Notes: generated from the letters alone by a model not told the origin. Shown: positions 1-8,184, counted from the stretch's first letter. The stretch: DNA of 64,000 nucleotides from Hyphomicrobiales bacterium (GCA_028280515.1 JANQLP010000126.1:1-64000), one strand, 5' to 3'. A program made the numbers and translations.

Positions 1-32
1 AACGCATAAAGATGCTCTAACACTTGAAGATA

Positions 33-94
33 TAGAGCAAATTTATCCGATTAGGTTGAAACAGGGTGAGTCAACCTAATCGGATTTTGCTCTA
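33..94. repeat. Palindromic intergenic repeat ending TAGAGC...GCTCTA
   Basis: This 62 bp palindrome has arms that pair almost end to end. The inner arms at 45-59 and 71-85 are perfect 15 bp complements (ATCCGATTAGGTTGA and its reverse complement) around an 11 nt loop. The outer arms continue to TAGAGC at 33 and GCTCTA at 94, with a 3 nt bulge at 41-44. The same TAGAGC/GCTCTA ends bound the larger element at 6089-6364. A further GCTCTA at 14-19 suggests that another unit ends just inside the window. Similar AGAGC-ended palindromes are common intergenic repeats in Hyphomicrobiales, so I read it as a dispersed repeat. It could also act as a transcription terminator hairpin. Confidence 0.75.
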
Positions 95-221
95 GGCCAT
101 TGGTATGTGAGACGTTGGGCCTAAACCGATTTGCGAATTGATAACGACGACCGGGCGCATAGTCTCGATGCCGGAACAAGGTTGCCATGCGGCCGGACTT
201 CGAAAGCAAGGGGAGAGAAGA

Positions 222-308
222 ATGTCGGCATTCGTGAAAAAGAACACCTGGGTCATTCCGGCGATTGGTTTTGCGCTTTTGATCGTCGCGGGAATCGCAT
301 TTTCGTAA
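222..308 (+). CDS. Small single-span membrane protein, 28 aa
   Basis: A 28-codon frame begins at ATG 222 and ends with TAA at 306-308. A strong purine-rich ribosome site (GGGGAGAGAAG) lies directly upstream. The peptide starts MSAFVKKN and then has one hydrophobic stretch from about residue 10 to the end (WVIPAIGFALLIVAGIAF), which is enough for one membrane span with lysines on the cytoplasmic side. A clean hairpin terminator follows 25 nt later. The unit of RBS, short hydrophobic frame and terminator looks like a real small-protein gene. I do not recognise a family and no function is assigned. Confidence 0.6.
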   Translation: MSAFVKKNTWVIPAIGFALLIVAGIAFS

Positions 309-333
309 AGCGAACAATCGCACACGAGAATCC

Positions 334-359
334 AAGGGAGGCGCGAGCCTCCCTTTCTT
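334..359 (+). terminator. Intrinsic terminator after the 28 aa ORF
   Basis: The perfect 9 bp stem AAGGGAGGC / GCCTCCCTT with a GCGA tetraloop is followed by TTCTT. It sits 25 nt after the small ORF and ahead of a convergent minus-strand gene. Confidence 0.75.
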
Positions 360-416
360 GTTGAACACCCGAGTTGAACACCCGAAAAGTGCGGCATGCG
401 TGAGCAAGCGTCGCGC

Positions 417-587
417 TTACAGGCCTTTCGCAATGTTCCCGATGAACAGAACCAGATAGGCGATCAGCGCAACCCACAGGGAGTTGCCGGTCACAAAGGG
501 AATGGGTGTCGCCGTCCCCACAACGGCAAGGATCGCCAACACAACCGAAATGAGAAAAACCGGGGTGGTTGGAGCACTTAGGTTCAT
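417..587 (-). CDS. Small two-span membrane protein, 56 aa
   Basis: The protein starts at ATG 585-587 (MNLSAPTTP), chosen over an upstream start because GGAGGGG lies just ahead of it. It has two hydrophobic segments, roughly residues 9-28 and 34-52, joined by a short loop containing PIPF, and it ends in GNIAKGL. The pattern of hydrophobic ISV-L start, central loop, W-A---A---VL and terminal KG is shared with the 61 aa protein encoded at 1290-1475, so the two may be paralogs. It is divergent from the SRPBCC gene at 668. Function unknown. Confidence 0.6.
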   Translation of the reverse strand: MNLSAPTTPVFLISVVLAILAVVGTATPIPFVTGNSLWVALIAYLVLFIGNIAKGL

Positions 588-667
588 TGTCCCCTCCAAT
601 TCATTGACGCGGCGCACTCTAGCCGTATTTTGTATCACCAATACGTCGGACAAGAAGGAGTGGGACC

Positions 668-1198
668 ATGCGTCCGTTGGTCAGGCTTGCGCTCGGTATC
701 GTTCTGTTGGTTGTCCTGCTGGTCGGCGTTGCCTTCGCATTGCCGCAGGAAATAACGGTTGCGCGCTCGAAAGTCATCAACGCCCCGGAATCGGATGTGT
801 TTCCTTACGTCAACAGTCCGAAACGCTTCAATGAATGGTCGCCCTGGGCGGCGCGCGACCCGGACATGAAATACACTTTCTCGGGTCCGGCCGAGGGCAG
901 GGGCGCCAAGATGGAGTGGAACAGCGAAGAGTTCGAGACCGGGTCTCAGGAGATCGTCGAAAGCCAGCCGAATACCTTCGTGAAGGTGAACCTCGATTTC
1001 GGCGATATGGGAAATGCCGTTGCGTCGTATCAACTTCGACCGGACGGTGCCGGAACGCGGGTCGTTTGGATCTTTGAGACCAACACCGGCAACAATCCGA
1101 TCCGGCGCTGGATGGGCCTCATGTTCGACCGCTGGATTGGCAGCGACTACGAAATGGGGCTTGAGAAGCTGAAACAGGTTGTCGAGGCCGGGCAATAG
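668..1198 (+). CDS. SRPBCC (polyketide cyclase-like) family protein with N-terminal anchor
   Basis: This 176 aa protein begins MRPLVRLALGIVLLVVLL, one membrane segment (about residues 4-24). The rest fits the START/SRPBCC fold of the polyketide cyclase 2 type. Diagnostic signs are INAPESDVFPYVNSPKRFNEWSPW near residues 38-57, an alternating strand pattern, and a C-terminal helix (GSDYEMGLEKLKQVVE). Such domains bind hydrophobic ligands, but the ligand here is unknown. AAGGAG precedes the ATG. It stands alone between two small membrane-protein genes on the other strand. Family assignment is good; function is open. Confidence 0.8.
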   Translation: MRPLVRLALGIVLLVVLLVGVAFALPQEITVARSKVINAPESDVFPYVNSPKRFNEWSPWAARDPDMKYTFSGPAEGRGAKMEWNSEEFETGSQEIVESQPNTFVKVNLDFGDMGNAVASYQLRPDGAGTRVVWIFETNTGNNPIRRWMGLMFDRWIGSDYEMGLEKLKQVVEAGQ

Positions 1199-1289
1199 AG
1201 ACGGTTGCCGGCGCGCGTGTTACCGCACCGTTGATCGCGCAGCCGAAGCAGAATTGGCCGGCAGAGGAGCTGGTCCGGCAAATGACCGG

Positions 1290-1475
1290 TCAGACGCCTT
1301 TCATGCACACCCCGGCGGTCAGCACAGCCCACGCCGCGGCCGCGATCCAGAATGCGAGGTTCATCGAAATTTCCGCGACACCAAAAACGTTGACGAAATA
1401 CAAGATCAACGCGATGACGCCGAGGATCACGGAAATATTGAAATTCATCCTGGTCGGTGGTGTGAGTCTGGCCAT
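1290..1475 (-). CDS. Small two-span membrane protein, 61 aa
   Basis: The protein starts MARLTPP at 1473-1475, with GGGGAAG upstream. An internal start at MNFNIS, 9 residues later, is possible. Two hydrophobic segments (about residues 12-33 and 40-58) are joined by a short loop, and the C-terminus is CMKGV. The spacing of ISVILG, the tryptophans and the terminal KG resembles the 56 aa protein at 417-587. It is convergent with the SRPBCC gene. I know of no function. The resemblance to its neighbour makes it more likely to be real than a chance frame. Confidence 0.55.
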   Translation of the reverse strand: MARLTPPTRMNFNISVILGVIALILYFVNVFGVAEISMNLAFWIAAAAWAVLTAGVCMKGV

Positions 1476-1609
1476 CGTTCGCTTCCCCGATGATTCGCGA
1501 TGGGCGAGGGTAGCACGCGGTACCCTGGCGCTTAACGCGAGGCGATGTTGACGTCCGGGAGCGGCGATGACGACGCGCGGTACAGATTGCAGGTGAAACG
1601 GTTACCCCG

Positions 1610-2488
1610 ATGGCTCAGAGCCCAGTCATTTCAGACTATTTCGTCTGCATCGGCGCCCAGAAGGCGGGCACGACCTGGCTCGCCCGTGTGCTTGCACGCC
1701 ACGACGACGTGTTCATGACCCCTGTGAAGGAGATCCACTATTTCGATCACATCGCCGGCCTGACAGATCATCTCGGGCCGCGAAAGCGCCGGTCGCGTTA
1801 CCGCAAATATCATCAGCGGATGTGGACCCAGTGGAGCAAATGGCGCGAGCACCGCGCCCAGGGCGACTGGTATCGTGCCTACATGCGCGCCGGGCTCGAC
1901 GATGATTGGTACGCATCCTTGTTTGCCGACCGCGGCGGTCGCAAGGTCGCGGGAGAGATCACGCCGGAATATGCGCTCATCGGTGCGCCGGGGTTGACGC
2001 ATCTGAAGAAGCTCGCTCCCGATGCGCGCATCATTTTCATCATGCGCAATCCGGTGACCCGCGCCTGGTCGCAACTCCTTCATCTGTGCCGGGTGCGCAA
2101 GCTGAACGCGGAGGAACTGAGCTCGTCACGGTTGCTGGCAATGACAGAGGAAGAGCGGTTCAAGGACCTTTCCGACTACAACGCTGTGCTGGACGCCCTT
2201 GCGGCCGTGTTCCCGCCGGAGCATGTGCATCTGGAATACTACGAAGACATCCATGCGGACCGGGCAGCGGCGCTTGTGCGCATTTGCAGGTTTCTCGGCG
2301 TTGCCGACGATCCCGACCGGTTCAGCGGTCTGGAGGAGCGGCACAATCCGTCTCAGAAGGCACGTATGCCCGCGGAGTTGCGCAAGGAATTGCGCCTTCG
2401 GTATCGGGCAATGGTCCGCGAAGTCCTGGACCGGGTCGGGCGTGTTCCATCGGCGTGGAAGCGTGAATTCAACCTGCCCGCCGACTGA
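1610..2488 (+). CDS. PAPS-dependent sulfotransferase family protein
   Basis: This 292 aa protein has GAQKAGTTWL at residues 15-24, the 5'-phosphosulfate-binding loop of PAPS-dependent sulfotransferases. Further on is DARIIFIMRNPVTRAWSQ (about 140-157), whose Arg and Ser match the 3'-phosphate-binding site. The C-terminal part (ERHNPSQKARMPAELRKELR) is typical of the bacterial Sulfotransfer_1/3 families that sulfate carbohydrates, lipids or small acceptors. The length is normal and the protein is probably cytosolic. The acceptor cannot be predicted and no PAPS-synthesis genes are nearby. Confidence 0.85.
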   Translation: MAQSPVISDYFVCIGAQKAGTTWLARVLARHDDVFMTPVKEIHYFDHIAGLTDHLGPRKRRSRYRKYHQRMWTQWSKWREHRAQGDWYRAYMRAGLDDDWYASLFADRGGRKVAGEITPEYALIGAPGLTHLKKLAPDARIIFIMRNPVTRAWSQLLHLCRVRKLNAEELSSSRLLAMTEEERFKDLSDYNAVLDALAAVFPPEHVHLEYYEDIHADRAAALVRICRFLGVADDPDRFSGLEERHNPSQKARMPAELRKELRLRYRAMVREVLDRVGRVPSAWKREFNLPAD

Positions 2489-2521
2489 TCGGGAGAATTG
2501 CCGGCGCATCCAGTACGCCTG

Positions 2522-4915
2522 TCAGAACGCCTGGTTTTCACCTCTGCGGCGCCGATTGGGTTCGACGGAGCGGCGCAGGTGCCGCCACAGTCCAAGCGTC
2601 AGGGCGCTCATCAGGGAGAAGATCACCGCCATCGTCGTCAGGACCCATGTCCGGCTGTCGCCGGCGTCCGCCGTCCCGTTCGAACCCGGCGTCGCGGAAT
2701 ATGACGCATTGGGTCCGGTCTTGGCCGCCACGCGCAGCGCGGTTCCTTCTCTTGACGTTTCAGCCGATGCCGCCTCGCTCGCGTTCCGCGTTGCGGTGAG
2801 CGTCAGCAACTTGGATTTTGCCGGGGTCACGTCGTCTCCGGGGCGCGCGTCGGCCGACGCAAGGGCCGTCAATCCCTGTCCGGCATTGTTGTCATAAACC
2901 CACCCGGCCGGTAGATCGAACGGCAGGCTTTCGCTCGCAAGCGGCTGATCCTCGGGGCGCGGAGGGGTCACGTCGATGGCGATCAGGCTCGTCGTCGGTC
3001 CGACCAGACCGTGAGCGAGGGCAACTTCTTCAATGGCGTTGTTGACGTCGCGCGCGGATTGGCCCGTGTAACTCCGTGCTTCGAGCGACGCAATCTTGTT
3101 GCGAGCCCAGAATTTGCCGATGCCGGAGCCGATCCTGGAGTCGGTCAGCGAGAGTTCCTGCGACCATGCCTGGCCAGCAAGCCGTCCTGAGATCTTCAGC
3201 GCGCCTTTCAGGGCGGACACGCGGGCAGTGAAGATCAGCGATTCATCCAGATAGAGGTCGGGAAGCGGGTTAGGCCAGGAATCGACGCGCACGCCAGACG
3301 CCCATTCCAGTTTCAGGTTGGTGATGATGGGGCGCTCAAGACGTTCGAAGAACTGGTTCAGCCGGTCCGGGACCTCGCCATCCGTTGGAATGTCGACGAA
3401 GGCACCGCGACCGATCTCCGCCGCGCGGCGCATGAGAGATTCATTCGGAATGGACCCAAGCCCGATGATGAACACCCGTGAGCGGCCGCGCTTCTGGGCG
3501 AGCGTGGAAAGGAATGCGCTGTCGCTTGAAACCGCGCCACCCGTCAGGAGCACAACCTGGCGCACGCGCTGGGTGTCTTTCCTGCGCGGATCGGTCAAAG
3601 CGGCTTCGAGGGCGGGCAGCACCAGCGCTTCGCCCTCGGCCTGCAGACCGTCGATGAACTTCGCGGCGATCCCGAGGCTTTCCTTCGTAACGGCCACCGG
3701 CTCCTCGAAGAGCTGCGCGGTCTCGCCATCAAAAGCGATGATGTTGAAGCGGTCCCCGGGACGAAGCCGCTTCAGGGCGAATGCGAGGCTCTCGCGCACC
3801 TGATCGATCGCCTTGCCTTCCATGGAGACAGATGAATCGACGACAAAGACGATTTCCCGGGCCACCGGGGCGGGCGCTGCCTTTGTCTGCGGCGGGGCAA
3901 GCACGGTCAGAATGTAATCGTCTTCGCCGAGTCTCTGGTGAAAAGCCGTCGTGAGCGGTGTCGCGGCCCGCTTTGTCTCCCACGTGAGTTCAAAATCCCG
4001 GTCGGCGCGGACGTTGCCCTGATGCAGGCTGACGATCGCGGTCGCGTCACCTGTCCGCCGCAATGCGATTTCATGGGTATCGCTCTTCACGCCATCAAGC
4101 GGCAGCCCGGCGTTGATGCGCACACGCAGCGAAACTGTATTGGTTTTTCGGTCCGTTGTTCCGCCTACTTGCTTGGCGTGGCCGGACGCCCCGGCATGGC
4201 CCTCGAGCTTAACCGGTTGCAGATAAGACCGGGGCGCATACCGGGGCGACGCGACGAGGGGGATGCGGAGGGTGTATGCCCCTCCGCTCCCGCGCAGCAA
4301 TTCCTGAAACTCTATCTTCACCGTGATCTCTTCGCCGGGACCGATCCTTGCGACCGAGGCCATGAAGACGTCCGGCCGATATGGTACAGGCGGCTTCGTG
4401 TCCATTCCGGCGTCGGTTGCGACCTTAAACAGCTTCCTTGCCTCGGTGCCGGGTACGATCGCTCCTTTGATGACGCGCTTGCCGATGCGCATTGACATTA
4501 TGTCGACGGTGGAACGGTGAGGCAGGGGATGTGCATAGATGCCCTCGACCCATCCCGTGCCGGTGTTGCGGAAGCGTTGCGTGACTGTGGTCCGGGCGAT
4601 GGGTCCGCTGACGGTGACGTCGACATTCGTGTCGAGACGCGTTGCCGGGCTGACCGTCGCCTTCGCCCGGTCTCCGCCGATCACTTTTCGGACAATCAGC
4701 GTCCCGCTTTTCACGCGCTCCGGTGAGAGCGCATCTGCCCAGTCGGTCGTTGCGGCGATCCCGGAAGACGGGGTTGTCGGTGCAAGTGTGGGAGCCGAAC
4801 GTGCCGCACGGCTGTCGAGTATGGCCAAAACGATGACCGCCACGAACACGGCGAGTCCGACAGAAAAATCACGTGCGAACTCACGCACGCACCGATTACG
4901 ACGTCTGGATTTCAT
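2522..4915 (-). CDS. VIT and von Willebrand factor A domain protein, marine sortase target-like
   Basis: I place the start at ATG 4913-4915 (MKSRRRN), giving about 797 aa. A longer frame exists, but the basic residues and membrane segment (VGLAVFVAVIVLAIL) follow this start as expected for an export signal. A VIT domain covers about residues 95-220 (SGPIARTTVTQRFRNTG, EGIYAHPLP). A vWA domain begins near 375 with VDSSVSM, which keeps the DxSxS half of the metal site. The later Thr and Asp positions look lost (EGEALVLPAL and LLTGGAVS in place of GGT- and LTDG-type sequence). The C-terminus is one membrane span followed by arginines, as in sorting signals, but no LPxTG-like motif precedes it and no sortase gene is in the window. 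Confidence 0.8.
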   Translation of the reverse strand: MKSRRRNRCVREFARDFSVGLAVFVAVIVLAILDSRAARSAPTLAPTTPSSGIAATTDWADALSPERVKSGTLIVRKVIGGDRAKATVSPATRLDTNVDVTVSGPIARTTVTQRFRNTGTGWVEGIYAHPLPHRSTVDIMSMRIGKRVIKGAIVPGTEARKLFKVATDAGMDTKPPVPYRPDVFMASVARIGPGEEITVKIEFQELLRGSGGAYTLRIPLVASPRYAPRSYLQPVKLEGHAGASGHAKQVGGTTDRKTNTVSLRVRINAGLPLDGVKSDTHEIALRRTGDATAIVSLHQGNVRADRDFELTWETKRAATPLTTAFHQRLGEDDYILTVLAPPQTKAAPAPVAREIVFVVDSSVSMEGKAIDQVRESLAFALKRLRPGDRFNIIAFDGETAQLFEEPVAVTKESLGIAAKFIDGLQAEGEALVLPALEAALTDPRRKDTQRVRQVVLLTGGAVSSDSAFLSTLAQKRGRSRVFIIGLGSIPNESLMRRAAEIGRGAFVDIPTDGEVPDRLNQFFERLERPIITNLKLEWASGVRVDSWPNPLPDLYLDESLIFTARVSALKGALKISGRLAGQAWSQELSLTDSRIGSGIGKFWARNKIASLEARSYTGQSARDVNNAIEEVALAHGLVGPTTSLIAIDVTPPRPEDQPLASESLPFDLPAGWVYDNNAGQGLTALASADARPGDDVTPAKSKLLTLTATRNASEAASAETSREGTALRVAAKTGPNASYSATPGSNGTADAGDSRTWVLTTMAVIFSLMSALTLGLWRHLRRSVEPNRRRRGENQAF

Positions 4916-5156
4916 GGATAGGGCCCTCGCGCCAACGGGCAATGTCTCGCAGCGTCTATAGGCCATGGCTTTGCGGCACCGGTTTAACGGCAATGTGTCG
5001 CGCAAAGGCAGATTCTATGGCGCTTTTATGAACACTCCGGACACAGATCGGGTCGGCGTGGTTGTGTTTAGGTATGTGACGGTCCATAACGAACGCAGAT
5101 TGGGTGGGCGTTGCTCTGGCCGCCGCACCCATCCCTCTGATTTCAGGAGATAATTT

Positions 5157-5621
5157 GTGGATATCGGCGATAAATGCGTGGTTTCATTTCACTACACCCT
5201 GACGAACTCTGACGGAGAGACGCTGGATTCCTCGGACGGGCGAGATCCCCTCAAATACCTGCACGGCGCCAAGAATATCGTCCCGGGTCTTGAACGGGCG
5301 CTCGAGGGCAAATCTGTCGGAGACAGCCTCAAGGTCACAGTTGAACCGGACGACGCTTACGGTCAGGTTAACCCGCAGCTTGTGAACAAGGTTCCGCGCA
5401 GCGCCTTCGAGGCCACGCAGGACATCAAGGCGGGCATGCAGTTTCAGGCCCAGGGACCGGGCGGCGAGATACACCTCGTGACGATCAGGGACGTCAGCGG
5501 CGATGAAGTCACTGTCGACGCCAATCACCCACTGGCCGGACAGACCCTCCATTTCGACGTTGAGATAAAGGACGTCCGGGAAGCAACAAAGGAAGAGCTC
5601 GAGAACGGCCACGCGCAATAG
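5157..5621 (+). CDS. slyD: FKBP-type peptidyl-prolyl cis-trans isomerase, SlyD-like
   Basis: This 154 aa protein starts at GTG 5157 behind AGGAGA. It has the SlyD layout: a split FKBP domain (VSFHYTLTNSDGETLDSS at the start, then GLERALEGKSVGDSLKVTVEP) with an inserted IF-type flap domain (about residues 70-125, including FQAQGPGGEIHLVTI and DANHPLAGQTLHFDVEI). It catalyses prolyl isomerisation and acts as a folding chaperone in the cytosol. The C-terminus lacks the His/Cys-rich nickel-binding tail of E. coli SlyD, so a role in nickel delivery is unlikely. It stands alone. Confidence 0.9.
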   Translation: MDIGDKCVVSFHYTLTNSDGETLDSSDGRDPLKYLHGAKNIVPGLERALEGKSVGDSLKVTVEPDDAYGQVNPQLVNKVPRSAFEATQDIKAGMQFQAQGPGGEIHLVTIRDVSGDEVTVDANHPLAGQTLHFDVEIKDVREATKEELENGHAQ

Positions 5622-5710
5622 ACGGTCGGCGTAAAATCGCCGAACGTTTGCCGCAGCATCACATGCCCGTGTTTTGACATGGATCGCGGCGTGGTTCGAG
5701 ACTGGCCGTC

Positions 5711-6091
5711 ATGCGCCAGCTTCGTCCGATCGTGCTTGCCGGGTTGTTCCTTTTCGCAGCCTCGGATGCCCGCGTGGACGAAAGGGCGAAATATGCGAAA
5801 CCGCCTGAAAGCATGATCATCGCCATGGCCCAGCAATTCGTGCTGGAACACTTCGAACGCGATCCCGCCGACCACTTCGACGTTGCCTTTGATATCGTCA
5901 ACATTCACCCGCAGCCGGATCCGAACTATTGGGCGGTCATCGGCGGCTTCATGGCGGACTCAGGCGGCAAGAGCTACAGGCCCCATGCCTACGGCGTCGC
6001 CATGCGGCTGGTGTGTCCCGAGGCGGAAATGGTTAAATGCTGGCAGCTCGAAAAGCTGGTGATCGACCAGCGGATCATCCTGAACAACTAG
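5711..6091 (+). CDS. Hypothetical secreted protein, 126 aa
   Basis: The protein begins MRQLRPIVLAGLFLFAASDA, a probable signal peptide cleaved near residue 20. The mature part is about 105 residues, rich in aromatic and acidic residues, with two cysteines (in RLVCPEAEMVKCWQ) that could form a disulfide in the periplasm. I do not recognise a family. Its stop codon TAG (6089-6091) lies within the end of the 276 bp inverted-repeat element, so the element may have set the present C-terminus. Comparison with relatives would show whether the protein is full length. Confidence 0.65.
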   Translation: MRQLRPIVLAGLFLFAASDARVDERAKYAKPPESMIIAMAQQFVLEHFERDPADHFDVAFDIVNIHPQPDPNYWAVIGGFMADSGGKSYRPHAYGVAMRLVCPEAEMVKCWQLEKLVIDQRIILNN

Positions 6092-6364
6092 AGCCTATTC
6101 GGTTAAATCGGAGCCATTCTGACGGAGCGATTTTGCGACAGGATCAAGCAAAGACCCGTGGCGCGTACCCGGGCGTACGGGCAAGGGGCTTTGCGCCGGG
6201 ATTGGCGCAAAGCCGCCCGTCCCGAAAGGGTTTCCGATTGGCGGACGCCCGCCGGCGAAACGACCTTGCCCGATGCGCTGCATCGCGCCGCGCCCGTTTC
6301 GGCGACGGATCGCACACGCCAATCGAGAAACAGAATTGACTCGGATTTAGCCGAATAGGCTCTA
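6089..6364. mobile_element. 276 bp inverted-repeat element (MITE-like), TAGAGC-ended
   Basis: Terminal inverted repeats of about 25 bp bound this element: CTAGAGCCTATTCGGTTAAA from 6088 and its near-perfect complement ending at 6365, with two mismatches. The ends TAGAGC...GCTCTA match those of the repeat at 33-94. The interior codes for nothing I can support. It contains a strong hairpin with 11 bp arms (6187-6197 and 6204-6214, GGCTTTGCGCC). No transposase is present, so it is a non-autonomous or palindromic repeat unit. CTAG at both ends could be a target-site remnant. The left end overlaps the stop codon of the upstream gene. Confidence 0.7.
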
Positions 6365-6389
6365 GGCCCTGGCAGGCGTGCGTAAAGGA

Positions 6390-7694
6390 TCAGGAGAACG
6401 CCTGCTCCATGGCGCGGCGCGTCTTGACGGCGTCCGCCGCCTCGTCCGCCGCCACATCGTCCCACCGGACGATTTCACCTTCCTTGATCGGACGCTTGAG
6501 TTTCACGCCGTGGGCAAGCCCGATGGGCAGTGCGCCGAACTGCAGGCTCTTGGCCGCCGGCTGCGCCTTGCCCCAGACCGTGAAACCGCCTTCGCCATCG
6601 AGCATCTCACCGTCCTTCAGGTCGCGCTTTGCGACCGACACCACATCGGAAACGAAGTCCCTCGTGCACCCCGTCGGTTCACTGCGCAGCGCGGCGGACA
6701 GGACGGAGATGCCTAGTTCGAGGCCGATGAGATGGTAGGGCCGGTACATGGCCGAGTAGCGGCCGGACGGATCGGTCTTCAGGCCGTATTGCCGAAAGCA
6801 GGCCCTGGCATAATCATTTGGCGCCTCGAACACGGCGTAGACGCCCCAGCGCAGATTGTTCGGTACTTCGCTTCCGTCACGATGAACGGATGCGATGACT
6901 TCCACCTGTCCCTTGTGATGCAGCAAGCCACCATCGTCGATCGGGATCAGCCTATTCTGCAACTCATCTGTCGGAACGTCGGGAAACGACAAACCGTCGG
7001 GGGAGGGGGCAAGTCCCGTGGCGTTGGCGATTGCCGTCATCTCGATGCCGGACTTGGTTCCGTCGATGAAGGAGTTGAACATCTGCGGGTTCATACCCGC
7101 CTTCTTTGCGCCCTCCGGCGTCTGACCGTAGTGCTCCCAGACCGTATCCGGCGTGGAGGCGTGAAAGTGCGGGAGGTACTTGGTTCCCTTGCCGGCGGCC
7201 ACGACCTCGAAGCCGCAGGCGCGCGCCCAATCCACGATTTCGCAGACGAGCGCCGGCTGGTCGCCATATCCCATGGAGTAGACGACGCCCGCGCTCTCCG
7301 CTTCCCGTGCAAGCAACGGCCCCGCGAGCACGTCGGCCTCGACATTGACCATGACAATGTGCTTGCCGTTTGCGAACGCGGTACGCGCATGTGCGATGCC
7401 CGCCGCAGGAGATCCTGTCACCTCCAGAACCACGTCGACATCGTCGCGCGCGGCAAGTGCGTTCCCGTCCTCCAGAAAATCGACACCATCGATGCGGGCG
7501 TCGTCCCAGCCGACATTCCTGCAGGCCGCCCTGGCCCTGTCGGGTGAGAGATCGGCAATGGCCGTGACATCCAGCGGACTTGTCGGCACCTGATTGAGAA
7601 ACATCGAGCCGAACTTTCCGGCGCCGATCAGGCCGACGCGGACAGGACCTTCGCCGCGCTCGATGCGGGCGAGTGCGAGGGCATTGAGATTCAT
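6390..7694 (-). CDS. NAD(P)-dependent oxidoreductase with C-terminal SAF domain
   Basis: This 434 aa protein has an N-terminal Rossmann fold (VGLIGAGKFGSMFLNQ, residues 19-34) followed by a dehydrogenase core resembling homoserine dehydrogenase and the Gfo/Idh/MocA type (DVDVVLEVTGSPAAG; KHIVMVNVEADV; AAGKGTKYLPHFH). The last 70 residues (KRPIKEGEIVRWDDVA) look like a SAF domain. This architecture corresponds to the predicted homoserine-dehydrogenase-like SAF proteins (COG4091). Members are often found in sugar-acid or polyol catabolism, but the substrate here is not evident. The gene stands alone, and its 3' end is 25 bp from the inverted-repeat element. Confidence 0.8.
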   Translation of the reverse strand: MNLNALALARIERGEGPVRVGLIGAGKFGSMFLNQVPTSPLDVTAIADLSPDRARAACRNVGWDDARIDGVDFLEDGNALAARDDVDVVLEVTGSPAAGIAHARTAFANGKHIVMVNVEADVLAGPLLAREAESAGVVYSMGYGDQPALVCEIVDWARACGFEVVAAGKGTKYLPHFHASTPDTVWEHYGQTPEGAKKAGMNPQMFNSFIDGTKSGIEMTAIANATGLAPSPDGLSFPDVPTDELQNRLIPIDDGGLLHHKGQVEVIASVHRDGSEVPNNLRWGVYAVFEAPNDYARACFRQYGLKTDPSGRYSAMYRPYHLIGLELGISVLSAALRSEPTGCTRDFVSDVVSVAKRDLKDGEMLDGEGGFTVWGKAQPAAKSLQFGALPIGLAHGVKLKRPIKEGEIVRWDDVAADEAADAVKTRRAMEQAFS

Positions 7695-7736
7695 GAAAAC
7701 TGTTCCCGGACTAAGATGACTGCATGCGCATTCCTG

Positions 7737-7771
7737 AAAAGAAAAACGCGACGGCGATGGACGCCGTCGCG
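7737..7771 (-). terminator. Intrinsic terminator for the minus-strand gene at 7810
   Basis: A perfect 10 bp stem CGCGACGGCG / CGCCGTCGCG (7747-7756 and 7762-7771) with a 5 nt loop is followed on the minus strand by TTTTTCTTTT (7737-7746). Confidence 0.85.
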
Positions 7772-7809
7772 TTACTTAGCGCATATCCGTGTGGTTCGAC
7801 GAGTCGCGT

Positions 7810-8184
7810 CTACTCTTCCGTCAGAACCTTCACGACCGATCGGTCGACCACGCCGGCAAGCAGCGCCTCGCCGTCATCGGAGCATTCCGCCTCGATTGCG
7901 GCAGCGAACCTGTTGCGCAGCTCCGTCTTTTCTTCATCGGTCCGGGCGAATTCGCTTATGTCGAGTTCGCGGTTGTACAGGGACACGGCGACCATCAGCT
8001 GAACGATCATGTCCAGTTGCACCGGGTCGTTGCCCGATTCTTCCACAACGCTGGTGCAGCTGTGATGCATGATGTCTTCCGCCTGCTCCAGGTAGAGCTC
8101 GGCGGCCTTGTCGGCGGACGCCGGTCCTGCAAATGCGAACTGCATGACAGGGACGGCGACAAGTGCGGCAAATATCTTTTTCAT
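7810..8184 (-). CDS. Hypothetical secreted protein, 124 aa
   Basis: The start at ATG 8182-8184 (MKKIFAALVAVPVMQFAFAG) is supported by AGGAG at the right distance and by the signal peptide it creates, probably cleaved after ASA near residue 24. The mature protein is about 100 residues, helical and acidic, with two cysteines (HHSCTSVVEE and EAECSDDGE). I do not recognise a family. A strong terminator follows 40 nt downstream. The glycine-zipper gene lies upstream on the same strand, so the two may be co-transcribed. Confidence 0.7.
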   Translation of the reverse strand: MKKIFAALVAVPVMQFAFAGPASADKAAELYLEQAEDIMHHSCTSVVEESGNDPVQLDMIVQLMVAVSLYNRELDISEFARTDEEKTELRNRFAAAIEAECSDDGEALLAGVVDRSVVKVLTEE

